Assembly: GCA_958448515.1 (NCBI GenBank)
Contig: CAUDEF010000020.1
Coordinates: 1 to 38,253, forward strand
Length of the DNA stretch: 38,253 nucleotides
Direction of reading: 5' to 3'
Origin: an uncultured Phascolarctobacterium sp.
GTDB taxonomy: Bacteria; Bacillota; Negativicutes; Acidaminococcales; Acidaminococcaceae
Shown here: positions 7,895 through 16,619 of the stretch, piece by piece
Numbering within the stretch: the first letter of the stretch is position 1
Layout of the letters: every line of letters begins with the position of its first letter
Notes under the pieces: generated by a model
Database searches by the model: none
What the model saw: only the letters and a program-made list of their open reading frames with translations
What the model was told of the DNA's origin: nothing
Position numbers and translations under genes: made by a program

Positions 7895-8408
7895 CATACC
7901 ACTGCACAAATCTGTCAACACTTATATCACTTAAAAAGCCGCACAGACAGCCTATAAAAATTCCTCCGATAACATCTGTCAGGTAATGTGCTCCCACATA
8001 CATTCTGGAAAAGCCCATTACCAAACCTAAAAGCAGCAGTCCTTTGCCATATTTCCCGGGTAAATATTTATAAAAAATATACCCCGCTGCCAGTGCTCCC
8101 GCCGTATGACCGGACGGAAAAGAAGACCCGGAAGGCTCTGCTGTCAGAAGCTGCAGCTCTTCAATAACGTTAAACGGACGCTCTCTGTTAATTAAATTTT
8201 TTAAGGTTAGGTTATTAAGCAAAAGCACGTACGCCAAGGCGCCCAGCGCCTTGATGCCCGTAAGCCTGTAATTTTTACAGGCAAGACAGATAAAGGCTGC
8301 AATAATCCAGATAAAACCAAAGTCACCAATATGAGTAATTGTCCTTAAAACGGCTGTCAGCCAGTCTTTACGATACTCCTGCAAAAACAATAAAATATCT
8401 GCTTCCAT
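7875..8408 (-). CDS. PAP2-family membrane phosphatase
   Basis: This 177-residue polytopic membrane protein contains the three acid-phosphatase motifs: KNLINRERP, SSFPSGHTAG and SRMYVGAHYLTD. Five or six hydrophobic helices are visible. Family members remove phosphate from lipid phosphates such as undecaprenyl pyrophosphate or phosphatidylglycerol phosphate; the substrate cannot be fixed from sequence. It lies 13 bases after the split LysO-like pair and converges on tex, with which it shares a terminator. Confidence 0.9.
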   Translation of the reverse strand: MEADILLFLQEYRKDWLTAVLRTITHIGDFGFIWIIAAFICLACKNYRLTGIKALGALAYVLLLNNLTLKNLINRERPFNVIEELQLLTAEPSGSSFPSGHTAGALAAGYIFYKYLPGKYGKGLLLLGLVMGFSRMYVGAHYLTDVIGGIFIGCLCGFLSDISVDRFVQWYEKRKMR

Positions 8409-8421
8409 AAAACTCCTGTAA

Positions 8422-9018
8422 TTATTCCAGCAACAAAGATAAAAATATCGGTACCAAAAGAGAAATTATCAGACCGCTGATAAACGCAAACATGCCCGTA
8501 CGCATATCAGTAGATTTAATCATAATGGGCAGCAAAGAGTCCATAGTACCTGCTCCGCCGGGAGCAATACATAAAATCTTGTTGAATCTTGCCAGAAGCG
8601 GTATCAGAATAAACGAAGAAGTTTCTCTGAGCATATTGCTCAAAAACGAAATTGCACCAAGCTCTGAGCTGTACATGGTACTGACAACTACCGAAGACAA
8701 ACTGTACCAGCCAAGTCCTGCAGTCACCAGCAGTGAATCATACACGCTGAGCCCTGTAAAAAAGCTGCTTACATAGCCGCCGGCAAAACTGCCTGCTATA
8801 ACGGCTGCCGGTATTGTTACAGCAAAAAACAGATTCTGAGGAGTACAAATTTTACGCAGCAGCTCCCTGTTGCTGCCAATTTCAATACCGCCTACCAGAA
8901 CCATAAAATATAAAGCCCACATTAAAACAGTATCCAAAGTATCTTTAGCCGTAATATCAAGGCAAAAATATCCAAAAGCAATGCCTGCTCCGATAGCAGC
9001 CAGCAAGCTATACACCAT
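8422..9018 (-). CDS. LysO-like (DUF340) exporter, C-terminal part
   Basis: This hydrophobic protein of 198 residues from the ATG at 9018 matches the C-terminal two thirds of the lysine exporter LysO/YbjE. Recognisable segments are GLGWYSLSSVVVS, LGAISFLSNMLRE and the loop APGGAGTMDSLLP, which are conserved family regions. GGAGG is nine bases before the ATG. The gene starts inside the end of the preceding 99-residue membrane gene with an 11-base overlap. The two products presumably assemble as one transporter. Lysine is the family substrate, not shown here. Confidence 0.85.
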   Translation of the reverse strand: MVYSLLAAIGAGIAFGYFCLDITAKDTLDTVLMWALYFMVLVGGIEIGSNRELLRKICTPQNLFFAVTIPAAVIAGSFAGGYVSSFFTGLSVYDSLLVTAGLGWYSLSSVVVSTMYSSELGAISFLSNMLRETSSFILIPLLARFNKILCIAPGGAGTMDSLLPIMIKSTDMRTGMFAFISGLIISLLVPIFLSLLLE

Positions 9019-9307
9019 GGCTTTCGTCCTCCCCGGCATTTCTTTTCCTAAACATTACAGCCAGCGGATATAAGGCAAGCAAACTGCCGATAATTGTACA
9101 GCTGCCAAGAATAACGGACTGTATACCCAAAAGTTTTATCTGACTGAGAAGATTACTGTCACAGCCAATTTTAGCGCCAAGGCAGATAAGCATAATAAAC
9201 AGACATCCTGTAGAAATTCTGCTCAGCCACAATTTTACCTTATAACTTAACAAATTAAACCAACCTAAAAAAATTCCTATAACAATTGCAATAATAATCT
9301 CCTGCAT
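9008..9307 (-). CDS. LysO-like (DUF340) exporter, N-terminal part
   Basis: This 99-residue membrane protein has three predicted helices and matches the N-terminal part of LysO-family exporters (GCLFIMLICLGAKIGCDSNLL). In E. coli LysO is one chain of about 300 residues; here it is separate from the downstream part. The ATG at 9307 follows GAGGGG. An in-frame TTG at 9325 falls at the foot of the upstream terminator and is unlikely. The end overlaps the next gene by 11 bases, which suggests translational coupling rather than a recent frameshift. Confidence 0.8.
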   Translation of the reverse strand: MQEIIIAIVIGIFLGWFNLLSYKVKLWLSRISTGCLFIMLICLGAKIGCDSNLLSQIKLLGIQSVILGSCTIIGSLLALYPLAVMFRKRNAGEDESHGV

Positions 9308-9323
9308 AATCCCCTCATCCTGC

Positions 9324-9350
9324 AAAAAAGGCTCCGCAGCAGCGGAGCCT
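9324..9350 (-). terminator. terminator after fakA-like gene
   Basis: On minus, GGCTCCGC pairs with GCGGAGCC around TGCT, followed by T6. It is GC-rich and perfect, ten bases after the fakA-like stop. Confidence 0.93.
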
Positions 9351-9359
9351 TTGAGTATT

Positions 9360-10976
9360 TTATTCCATAGCTAAAAGCAAAGGATATAAAGGCTGTCCTC
9401 CATAGAACATTTCTACTTCCCAGTCTTCATTGACTGTTCCAACATAATCTTTAAGTTCTTCAGCAGCCTGAGCAGTAATATCACTGCCATAATACATGCT
9501 TACCAGTTCATAATCACCATCAGCAAGCATCTGGCTGAGAACATCTTTAATATCCTGTCCGGCACAAACGATTTTGTCGTTTAAAATGCCCAGATATTCA
9601 CCTTTATGTACGGTTATGCCATTTACCACACTGTCGCGTACAGCGGTAGTAACAGCACCACTGTTAATTTCCCTGCAGCGTACAGTCATTTTGGCAGTAT
9701 TTTCTTCCATGCTTTTGGTACTGTCAAAATAAAGCAAAGCCGCCAGTCCCTGTGCCAGATTAGTCGTAGGAACAAAGGAAACATTGGATTCACCAAGCAG
9801 TTTTTTAACCTGCTCTGCTGCCAGAATAATATTTTTATTATTTGGCAATATAATGTATTTTTCGCAGCTGCCGCCTTCAATTGCTTTTACAAAAGCTTCA
9901 ACAGAAGGATTCATGCTTTGTCCGCCGTGAACAATTTCAGCAGCGCCCATTTTATGCATCAGTTCAGCCAGGCCATCACCTGCAGCAACTGTAACAACTC
10001 CCAGTCCGCGTTTGACAACTTCCTGTTTCTCAGCTTCAGGGAAAATAAGATTTTCGTGCTGATCTGCCATATTGTCAATTTTTATATCGTGCAGACTGCC
10101 CCATTGCTGAGCAATAGTCAAAACATTACCAGGTGTTTTGGTATGGATATGTACTTTAACAATATCATCTACCACTGCCACAATCATGGAGTTACCGAGA
10201 TTTTGCAAGGCAGAGCGCACAGTATCAGTATCCACCGCTGCTTCCTTGACGATAAACTCAGTGCAGTAGGGATGTTCAAGGTCAACTTCCTCGGTACTCA
10301 TTTTTGCAGCACCGGAAGCTTTAGCAGCTACCTCAATTACAGCGCAGTCTTCACCATTTAATCCGGCAAGGCAGCCTTCCAAAAAGGCAATCAGACCCTG
10401 ACCGCCAGCGTCAACAACACCTGCTGCTTTCAGCGCAGGCAACTGCTCCGGTGTTTTAGCCAGTTCTTCCTTACCTGCTCTGATTGCTTCTTTTAACATT
10501 TCTTCAATGTTATCGGCATTTCTTACTGCATGATAAGCACCTTTGGCAATTCCGCGTGCAACTGTCAGGATAGTTCCTTCAACTGGTTTTGCCACGCTGC
10601 GGTATGCGTATAAAATACCATACTGAAATGCTTTTCCCAGTTCATTATTGTTTACGATTACTTTACCGGCAACGCCTTTGCCGATACCACGCAAAAGCTG
10701 GGACAAAATTACGCCGGAGTTTCCGCGGGCACCCATAATGGCACTTTTAGCGGCAATTCCGCCAACTTTGCCAACTTCTGTATCATCATCCAGACTGCTT
10801 AATGCTTTGGCTACAGCAGACATGGTATGCATCATATTGGTACCTGTATCACCATCGGGAACAGGAAAAACGTTAAGGTCATTAATGACCTGATAATTTT
10901 TCTCAAAACTATGGTAGGCACCCAGCAGCATATATTTCAGCAATTTGCCGGTTACAACCTGTTTATTTTCAGTCAT
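9360..10976 (-). CDS. fakA: FakA-type fatty acid kinase (DAK2/DhaL domain, YloV family)
   Basis: This 538-residue cytoplasmic protein has an N-terminal DhaL ATP-binding domain with NVFPVPDGDTGTNM (~residues 31-44) and GARGNSGVILSQ. A middle DAK1-like region (HPYCTEFIVK ... VHIHTKTPG) and a C-terminal DegV-like segment follow. Length and domains match FakA, which phosphorylates exogenous fatty acids held by a FakB (DegV) carrier for phospholipid synthesis. A DegV gene directly upstream (17-base gap, same strand) supports this. AAAGGTG precedes the ATG. Confidence 0.92.
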   Translation of the reverse strand: MTENKQVVTGKLLKYMLLGAYHSFEKNYQVINDLNVFPVPDGDTGTNMMHTMSAVAKALSSLDDDTEVGKVGGIAAKSAIMGARGNSGVILSQLLRGIGKGVAGKVIVNNNELGKAFQYGILYAYRSVAKPVEGTILTVARGIAKGAYHAVRNADNIEEMLKEAIRAGKEELAKTPEQLPALKAAGVVDAGGQGLIAFLEGCLAGLNGEDCAVIEVAAKASGAAKMSTEEVDLEHPYCTEFIVKEAAVDTDTVRSALQNLGNSMIVAVVDDIVKVHIHTKTPGNVLTIAQQWGSLHDIKIDNMADQHENLIFPEAEKQEVVKRGLGVVTVAAGDGLAELMHKMGAAEIVHGGQSMNPSVEAFVKAIEGGSCEKYIILPNNKNIILAAEQVKKLLGESNVSFVPTTNLAQGLAALLYFDSTKSMEENTAKMTVRCREINSGAVTTAVRDSVVNGITVHKGEYLGILNDKIVCAGQDIKDVLSQMLADGDYELVSMYYGSDITAQAAEELKDYVGTVNEDWEVEMFYGGQPLYPLLLAME

Positions 10977-10993
10977 AATTTAACACCTTTCTT

Positions 10994-11851
10994 TTAAGCC
11001 TTGCAGCGAACAAAAAGTCCTATTACTCCAGGGCCAAGATGTGCGGCCAAAACAGTTCCAATACCTGTCAGCATTATCGGAACACCGGGAAATAAAGCTT
11101 CCATCTGTGCTTTTAATCCCAGGGCATCACCTTCTGCGGCTGCATGTGCAATAAAAATTGCCTCTACAGGCTGTTTTTCAGATGCCAGTTCGATCATTCT
11201 CTGCAAAACCTTTTTACGGGTACGGCATTTATCAACAACTTCCAGATTTCCGTCTTCCTGAAGATGGATAATCGGACGAATGCCAAGAATACTGCCAAGC
11301 AAAGCTCCCACAGCACCAATCCTGCCGCCCTTCTGCAGATAATCCAGTGTATTTACACTGAAAAAAGTTTCTGTACGGGCAAACATATCGGCAGCCATTT
11401 TTTCAGCTTCATCAAGGCTCATGCCCTGAGCAGTTTCTTCAAGAACACGCAGCGCCACACCGCTTATGGGGCAGGCAGCTGTTTTACTGTCTACAACACG
11501 GATATCAGCACCCTCTATTTCGTCCATTACCTGACGGGCAGCAAGACACGCCGTCTGGTAAGTACCGCTGAGAACACTGCTTACGGTTAGCATAATAACT
11601 TGCTTACCTTCTTTGGCAAGATTTGTAAAGAGCTCAAGTACATCACCAATAGGCGGCTGTGAAGTTGTAGGCAGCTTGCCTGATTCGTCAACAAGAGCAA
11701 ACATTTCGTCCAGAGAACGCTCACCGTCAAACCATTCAAGGTCCCCATGGCGCACTACAAGCCTCAGCATATGGCATCTTTCATTATCTTTTAATGCAGT
11801 TTCACCTGCTGCAGAAATACTATCAACTACAACATGTATATCTGTATGCAT
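10994..11851 (-). CDS. fakB: DegV family fatty-acid-binding protein (FakB)
   Basis: This 285-residue DegV-fold protein has the lipid-pocket motifs LPTTSQPP (~residues 79-86) and SSVLSGTYQTA, and the conserved THLGPGVIG-like C-terminus (AHLGPGVIGLF). FakB proteins bind an acyl chain and present its carboxylate to FakA. It is the first gene of a two-gene unit with the kinase downstream. AGGAGG stands six bases before the ATG at 11851. Acyl-chain preference cannot be read from sequence. Confidence 0.92.
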   Translation of the reverse strand: MHTDIHVVVDSISAAGETALKDNERCHMLRLVVRHGDLEWFDGERSLDEMFALVDESGKLPTTSQPPIGDVLELFTNLAKEGKQVIMLTVSSVLSGTYQTACLAARQVMDEIEGADIRVVDSKTAACPISGVALRVLEETAQGMSLDEAEKMAADMFARTETFFSVNTLDYLQKGGRIGAVGALLGSILGIRPIIHLQEDGNLEVVDKCRTRKKVLQRMIELASEKQPVEAIFIAHAAAEGDALGLKAQMEALFPGVPIMLTGIGTVLAAHLGPGVIGLFVRCKA

Positions 11852-11980
11852 TATAGCCTCCTAAAATTTTTTTCCGGGCAAAAAAACTAATAATTATAAT
11901 TTATTCTAACATAAATCAGTAACTTTTACCATATTATTACTATATTATATGTATACTAATAAATATATTTTAAAAAAGGC

Positions 11981-12008
11981 AAAAAAAAAAGCCCTCGCGA
12001 AGAAGGGC
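11981..12008 (-). terminator. terminator after the LCP gene
   Basis: On minus, GCCCT pairs with AGGGC around an 8-base loop, followed by ten T (11981-11990). The stem is short but the tail is strong. The remaining sequence between 11852 and 12090 is AT-rich with no gene seen. Confidence 0.75.
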
Positions 12009-12090
12009 CAAATGAGGGGCTGTTTTGATGGTCTTATTATAACAGGTTTTGTAATATTTTTCAAGCAATTTTGTAAATTATTTTACAATT

Positions 12091-13479
12091 TTATTTAAAA
12101 TCTTTACCCAGCATAATAACACCTGAGCAATCAGCTGCTCCGTCACGAGTAATTCTCATTCTATGAGTAAAAGGAATATTGGACAATTTATTGACAATGG
12201 CACCATTGTTGGTTGTAGAAATAACAGTAGTTCGCTCTGTTACCTCACCGCTGCCGCCGCTGACAACAATAAAGCCTGCACTTTCCAGCTGAGCTGTTGC
12301 TGCAGCTGCCGCATTTTTATCGCCGCTGCAGTTTACAAGTCTTACTACAATGCGTCCTGCCTGTTCATGCTCTCTTGCAGTTATGCTGTCTTCATCAGTT
12401 TCCTGCAGAGCATTTTCTTTGGCAATATCTTTTTTCTTATTCTTTGCTGTTTTTTTGCTGTCAGTATCTTTTTTATCTGTATCTTCAACGTCAGCATCTT
12501 TTTCTTCATCTTCTGCTTCTGCCTCGGCTTCTTTGTTTAAAGCTTCATCAACAGCCTTATTATACTCTGCTTCCATAATTTCAGCAGCATGTCTGTAACG
12601 CTCGCTCATCTGCGCACCCTGCATATCTACCATTTCCTTGCGCAGATCAGTAATATCAGGAAGCCAGTAGCTTACACCATCAATATACTGAGGAGTACCG
12701 GGAACAGTATGCATCACAAGACCGCCGCCTGTAACCATACTGTGCAGCGCCTTACCAATTTCCATCATATCTGTCACCGGAAGATTGGTACTTATCATGG
12801 AAGTAAGCTGTTTGGTAAGACCGGGTACATGCAAAAGCATATCCGCAGAAGTAATCTTGTCATACATGGCCATCATAAAATGCTGCTGTCTTTTTATACG
12901 GCCAATATCGCCTTCTTCATCTCTGTAGCGCACATACTGAATGGCAGCCTCGCCATCAAGATGCTGAGGACCTTTCTGCAAATCAACAGTAAAGCCGTCC
13001 CAGTCATCATGATAGTACATATCTTTTTCCACTACCAGATCAACACCGCCTATCGCATCAACCAGACCTTTAAAACCGCTGAAATCGACCATAATATAGT
13101 TATCAATGCGAATTCCCAAAAACTCCTCAACTGTACGCTGAGTAAGCTCACGGCCGCCGTAAGCATACGCGTGGTTAATCTTATCCCAGCCGTATTCAGG
13201 AATGTTTACTCTGGTATCACGGGGAATGGAAAGCAGTGATATTCCCTTCTGCTTTTCATCAAACATTACTACAAACAAAGTATCGCTGCGTCCTGTATCA
13301 TTATCTGCAGGTCTTCCGTCAACACCAAGAACAACAATGTTTCTCTTCAGGTTTAATCTTTCATCCCGAGACAAATTATCCAAAGACTTGGCGCCAAAGA
13401 AAAAGCTGTATATGCCATACATCAGAATGCACAGCACACCTACAATTATTAAAGTCTTACCATTGACAAAATTTTTCAT
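12091..13479 (-). CDS. LytR-CpsA-Psr (LCP) family protein with LytR_C domain
   Basis: This 462-residue membrane-anchored protein has an N-terminal transmembrane helix (~residues 8-28). An LCP catalytic domain follows, with the pyrophosphate-binding arginines in SIPRDTRVNIP and KINHAYAYGG. An acidic/Lys-rich low-complexity linker (~residues 300-350) leads to a C-terminal LytR_C domain (VRLVNCSGDKNAAAAATAQL). LCP enzymes attach lipid-linked glycopolymers to peptidoglycan; the polymer in this diderm host is unknown. The ATG at 13479 shares its A with the Nudix stop (TAATG), so translation is probably coupled. A longer frame from TTG 13488 is less likely. Confidence 0.92.
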   Translation of the reverse strand: MKNFVNGKTLIIVGVLCILMYGIYSFFFGAKSLDNLSRDERLNLKRNIVVLGVDGRPADNDTGRSDTLFVVMFDEKQKGISLLSIPRDTRVNIPEYGWDKINHAYAYGGRELTQRTVEEFLGIRIDNYIMVDFSGFKGLVDAIGGVDLVVEKDMYYHDDWDGFTVDLQKGPQHLDGEAAIQYVRYRDEEGDIGRIKRQQHFMMAMYDKITSADMLLHVPGLTKQLTSMISTNLPVTDMMEIGKALHSMVTGGGLVMHTVPGTPQYIDGVSYWLPDITDLRKEMVDMQGAQMSERYRHAAEIMEAEYNKAVDEALNKEAEAEAEDEEKDADVEDTDKKDTDSKKTAKNKKKDIAKENALQETDEDSITAREHEQAGRIVVRLVNCSGDKNAAAAATAQLESAGFIVVSGGSGEVTERTTVISTTNNGAIVNKLSNIPFTHRMRITRDGAADCSGVIMLGKDFK

Positions 13480-14153
13480 TACACGCAATCCCTCTCATTC
13501 AACTGCAGTATTTTGCTGAGCACCAGTCTGTTTCTGCGCAAGAAAGCATACAGCATTCTGGCAGTAAGCCCCCAGATAACATAGTGCTTATACTGATAAA
13601 AATAAATATTATACTCTTTATGCATGCGCCAGGAAGATTTCTTCCCGGGAACAAGATCATAAGGAAAATCTTCCGCAGGCCTGTCTGCAAGCTGCATGGA
13701 TGCTTTTTTCGGCTCCTGCTCAAGCAGACAGCGAACAGGCACCGTAAATACCTCCTGCACCTCGTCAGGATTAAACTTTATTTTCTCATAACCATTGAGT
13801 ACGCCAACAAAAGGATGAATTATCGGGCCCATATGGGTAACCAGACAATCAAGCTCGCCTAAAATCTCAATATCATCAGCTGATACCCCCAGTTCCTCGC
13901 AGGTTTCGCGCACTGCGGTAACCATAAAATCTTTATCAGCACAATCATATTTGCCTCCGGGAAAACATATCTCTCCCGGCTGCCGATTTAGCGTCAGGGC
14001 ACGCATCTCAAACAAAAGAGCCGGACCCTGCTCTGTCATAACAATCGGCACCAGTACAGCCGCATCCCAAAGTCTGTCCAGCTTATCAATACCAGCCGGA
14101 CGCTGATGCAACTGTTTAAAAATACCCTGCTTTAATTCGTTAAATTCTTCCAT
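13479..14153 (-). CDS. Nudix hydrolase, CoA-pyrophosphatase-like
   Basis: This 224-residue protein has a Nudix box of the NudL/CoAse type: GEICFPGGKYD, then TAVRETCEELGV (~residues 56-91). The preceding motif LTLNRQPGEICFPGG resembles the UPF0035 signature of CoA diphosphatases. A C-terminal tail with YYHYVIWGLTAR-like text (HYVIWGLTARML) is also typical of that subgroup. It would hydrolyse CoA or related dinucleotide pyrophosphates using Mg2+. It is the first gene of a pair with the LCP gene. Substrate assignment is inferred. Confidence 0.88.
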   Translation of the reverse strand: MEEFNELKQGIFKQLHQRPAGIDKLDRLWDAAVLVPIVMTEQGPALLFEMRALTLNRQPGEICFPGGKYDCADKDFMVTAVRETCEELGVSADDIEILGELDCLVTHMGPIIHPFVGVLNGYEKIKFNPDEVQEVFTVPVRCLLEQEPKKASMQLADRPAEDFPYDLVPGKKSSWRMHKEYNIYFYQYKHYVIWGLTARMLYAFLRRNRLVLSKILQLNERDCV

Positions 14154-14251
14154 TGTCTTTGCACCCTAAAAATTTGATTTTTTTTAGTTCTACACTGCAT
14201 ATTTAATTTCCTGCCAAAAAGTGTAACAAGGTTGAAAAATATACCTGTACA

Positions 14252-14283
14252 ATAAAAAACTGCGTACCTGTTAAAGTACGCAG
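14252..14283 (-). terminator. terminator after the symporter gene
   Basis: On minus, CTGCGTAC pairs perfectly with GTACGCAG around an 8-base loop, followed by a T-rich tail (14252-14259). It lies 22 bases past the stop. Confidence 0.9.
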
Positions 14284-14305
14284 TTGCAAAGCTTTATTAT
14301 ATTTC

Positions 14306-15517
14306 TTAGTACAGAGGTTCCTGTGCTTTTTCTTTTTCGCTTTTATCTACCAGATAGCATACAGTTGCGTCACCGGTAATATTTACACAGGTACGGGGCA
14401 TATCAAGAATACGGTCGATACCTGCAATCAGAGCAGATGCTTCAAGGGGCAGGCCAACAGCAGTCAGAATCATGGTCAGCATGATAAATCCTGCGCCGGG
14501 AACGCCAGCAGTACCGATAGAAGCAAGAGTACCGGTTAAAATAACAGTCAGCATCTGGCCGCTGGTCAGATCAACGCCGTAAACCTGAGCAATGAACAGT
14601 GCGCATACACCCTGGTATACTGCAGTGCCGTCCATGTTAATGGTTGCACCAAGGGGCAGAACGAAGCTGGAAACTTCTTTGGAAACACCAAGTTTTTGAA
14701 CGCAGGTCATGCTTACAGGCAAAGTACCGCCGGAAGAACAGCTGGTGAAAGCCAACAGCTGAGCAGGAGCAATTCCTTTGAAGAATTTCAGCGGACTGAC
14801 TTTACCGATAAACTGCAGCATAGCACCGTATACGATAACTGCATGCAGCAGACAGCCAACATAAACAGCGATAACAACTTTTAAAAGCGGCAGCAGCACG
14901 GAAGGACCATTTGCAGCAACAACCGGGGTAATAAGACCAAATACGCCGATAGGAGCAAACTTCATAATAATGCCAACAATCTGGTAGGAAACTTCAGCCA
15001 GACCGTCGATAGTTCTTTTTAAATATTCAGCACGTTCGCCAACCATGGAAATACCGATGCCAAGGAACAGAGAGAACACAATGATTTGCAGCATGTTAGC
15101 TTTAAGCATTGCTTCCATTGCATTGGTCGGGAAAATGTCAATAATAACCTGCATAATAGGCGGTGCAGCTTTTGCAGCAGCTTTAACTCCATCAGCAGGC
15201 ATGTTCAGACCAGCACCCGGCTGAATAACAACAGCCAGCGCAATACCCAATACGATAGCAAAAGCGGTAGTACCTAAATAATAAGCCATTGTCTTGGCAC
15301 CAATACGTCCGATCTTTTTAACATCGCCAAGACTGCAGACACCAATAACAAGAGAAGAAAATACAAGCGGAACAATAATCATTTTGATCATGTTCATAAA
15401 AATAGTACCAAAAGGTGCAATCCATGTTTTTGCAAGATCAACTCCGTCTGCACCAAGCTCCAGACCGGCAATAATACCAAGACCGAGAGCAATTAAGATT
15501 TTCGTGGATAAATTCAT
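14306..15517 (-). CDS. dicarboxylate/amino acid:cation symporter (DAACS family)
   Basis: This 403-residue inner-membrane protein belongs to the GltP/GltT/DctA family. It has about eight transmembrane segments, the serine-rich re-entrant loop AFTSCSSGGTLPVSM, the substrate motif LGATINMDGTA, and GVPGAGFIMLT near the C-terminus. It takes up glutamate, aspartate or C4-dicarboxylates with Na+ or H+; which one is not decidable here. The ATG at 15517 has GGGGGAG seven bases upstream. The promoter has a TATAAT with a weak -35 and two direct operator-like repeats, suggesting activator control. The XRE gene upstream is a candidate regulator. Confidence 0.95.
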   Translation of the reverse strand: MNLSTKILIALGLGIIAGLELGADGVDLAKTWIAPFGTIFMNMIKMIIVPLVFSSLVIGVCSLGDVKKIGRIGAKTMAYYLGTTAFAIVLGIALAVVIQPGAGLNMPADGVKAAAKAAPPIMQVIIDIFPTNAMEAMLKANMLQIIVFSLFLGIGISMVGERAEYLKRTIDGLAEVSYQIVGIIMKFAPIGVFGLITPVVAANGPSVLLPLLKVVIAVYVGCLLHAVIVYGAMLQFIGKVSPLKFFKGIAPAQLLAFTSCSSGGTLPVSMTCVQKLGVSKEVSSFVLPLGATINMDGTAVYQGVCALFIAQVYGVDLTSGQMLTVILTGTLASIGTAGVPGAGFIMLTMILTAVGLPLEASALIAGIDRILDMPRTCVNITGDATVCYLVDKSEKEKAQEPLY

Positions 15518-15558
15518 ACTTTTACTCCCCCTATAAAATAATGCATTCAATGTTTATT

Positions 15559-15622
15559 ATTATACCAAAATATTTTTAAATTTTCTTTTTGTATACAGTA
15601 TTTTTTAATTGTATACAATATT
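15559..15622 (-). promoter_or_regulatory. symporter promoter with two 20-bp-phased operator repeats
   Basis: TATAAT lies at 15559-15564 on minus, but the position 17 bases upstream reads AAGAAA, a poor -35. Two direct repeats of TTGTATACARTATT (15589-15602 and 15609-15622, plus-strand reading) are exactly 20 bp apart. They would centre near -43.5 and -63.5 from a start near 15552. The core GTATAC is palindromic. Confidence 0.6.
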
Positions 15623-15651
15623 CTTAACTAACCATTAAGTAAAATATATAA

Positions 15652-15694
15652 AAAATTAAGGCCTCTGAATAGTTTTTAAGTACTCAGAAGCCTT
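15652..15694 (-). terminator. terminator after the XRE regulator
   Basis: On minus, a stem of TCAGA with GGCTT/AGGCC extensions (15659-15668 and 15684-15693, one mismatch) is followed by TTAATTTTTT. Confidence 0.75.
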
Positions 15695-15700
15695 TACTTA

Positions 15701-16027
15701 TTATTTATTTCTTAAAGATAATAACCTTAACGCATCCGCAAGTTCACTTACCGTTATCCCTGATAAGGAATCCAGATGGCTGTCGTTATTTGTTTGCTGC
15801 TCTTTTCCGTATACCAGCTCATCAATAGTGCAGCCTAAAAATTCACTGATCTGAATCGCTGAAACAAGACTCAGACCAATATTGCCATTTTCAATGTTAC
15901 TCATATGTGTCTGGGAAAGACCCAGAGATTTAGCCATTTTTATCTGTGAAATACCCTTGGTAATACGCGCAATCTTAATATTGCTGCCAATCTTCTTGTA
16001 ATCAATATCTTTTCTGTCAATAGCCAT
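15701..16027 (-). CDS. XRE-family helix-turn-helix regulator
   Basis: This 108-residue protein has a HTH_3/XRE domain at ~residues 12-68 (IGSNIKIARITKGISQIKMAKSLGLSQTHMSNIENG). The remaining ~35 residues form a short Ser/Leu-rich tail. GGGGGTAAAAGA precedes the ATG. It lies directly upstream of the DAACS symporter on the same strand, separated by a terminator and by the symporter's own promoter with paired repeats. It may bind those repeats or an AT-rich dyad upstream of its own start; neither is shown. No phage or toxin partner is adjacent. Confidence 0.88.
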   Translation of the reverse strand: MAIDRKDIDYKKIGSNIKIARITKGISQIKMAKSLGLSQTHMSNIENGNIGLSLVSAIQISEFLGCTIDELVYGKEQQTNNDSHLDSLSGITVSELADALRLLSLRNK

Positions 16028-16056
16028 TCTTTTACCCCCGCAGTATTACTATCGTT

Positions 16057-16083
16057 AATAAAAAATATATTATATTTTTTATT
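16057..16083. repeat. AT-only inverted repeat upstream of the XRE gene
   Basis: AATAAAAAATA (16057-16067) is perfectly repeated in inverse as TATTTTTTATT (16073-16083) around five bases. It lies 30 bases upstream of the XRE start and could be an autoregulatory operator. Low base complexity makes chance plausible. Confidence 0.35.
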
Positions 16084-16202
16084 GTAAAAATTAAATTATC
16101 TTTTATACTGCATATACTGTTGGGTGTATTCTACCATAAGTTTTTTATTGTGACAAGACTATTACATTACGCATACTTATTCACTTTTATGCATGGACAA
16201 AA

Positions 16203-16604
16203 TCAGTAAGAAGTGTAAATTCCTTTTTCACGCTTGGCAGTAGCAACTTTAGAGATATAAGAACCCAAAACTACATTGTAGCCCTTGCGTTTAATAATAT
16301 CCTGCAAATAATCAAGATGGGGACACGGAGGTCTGTGATAATTGTCTGAGCAGACACAGGAAGCCAGATGAATGATAACATTATCTTTGCTTTCGCCGCA
16401 TTGCTTCAGATGTCGAAACAAATCTTCCAGCTTGGCAGCCAGCTGCGCGCCGCAGCAGCCGCCGCAGGTAAACGACATATATCTCGTATCTGCTTCATAT
16501 TCTGCAAACTTGCCCTCGCGTTTATAAAAAGAGTTCATGCAGTTATAACCGCTGCATCTGCTCATTATCAAATGACACTGAACTATAACTACCAGTTTGC
16601 TCAT
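16203..16604 (-). CDS. CGGC domain-containing protein
   Basis: This 133-residue protein has an N-terminal strand (KLVVIVQCHLIMSRC), the eponymous FTCGGCCGAQLAAKL motif (~residues 46-60), and further cysteines in ASCVCSDNYHRPPCPHLDYL, suggesting metal binding. The CGGC family has no firm function. It is the last gene of the dnaX...thiD run, 15 bases after the kinase, and starts at ATG 16604 behind GGAGATG. No clear terminator follows. Confidence 0.85.
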   Translation of the reverse strand: MSKLVVIVQCHLIMSRCSGYNCMNSFYKREGKFAEYEADTRYMSFTCGGCCGAQLAAKLEDLFRHLKQCGESKDNVIIHLASCVCSDNYHRPPCPHLDYLQDIIKRKGYNVVLGSYISKVATAKREKGIYTSY

Positions 16605-16619
16605 ATCATCATCTCCGTA

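Noticed and set aside
9606..10361. 251-codon open frame on plus opposite fakA
   Set aside because: It has no ribosome site or recognisable motif, and the minus frame is a complete conserved kinase.
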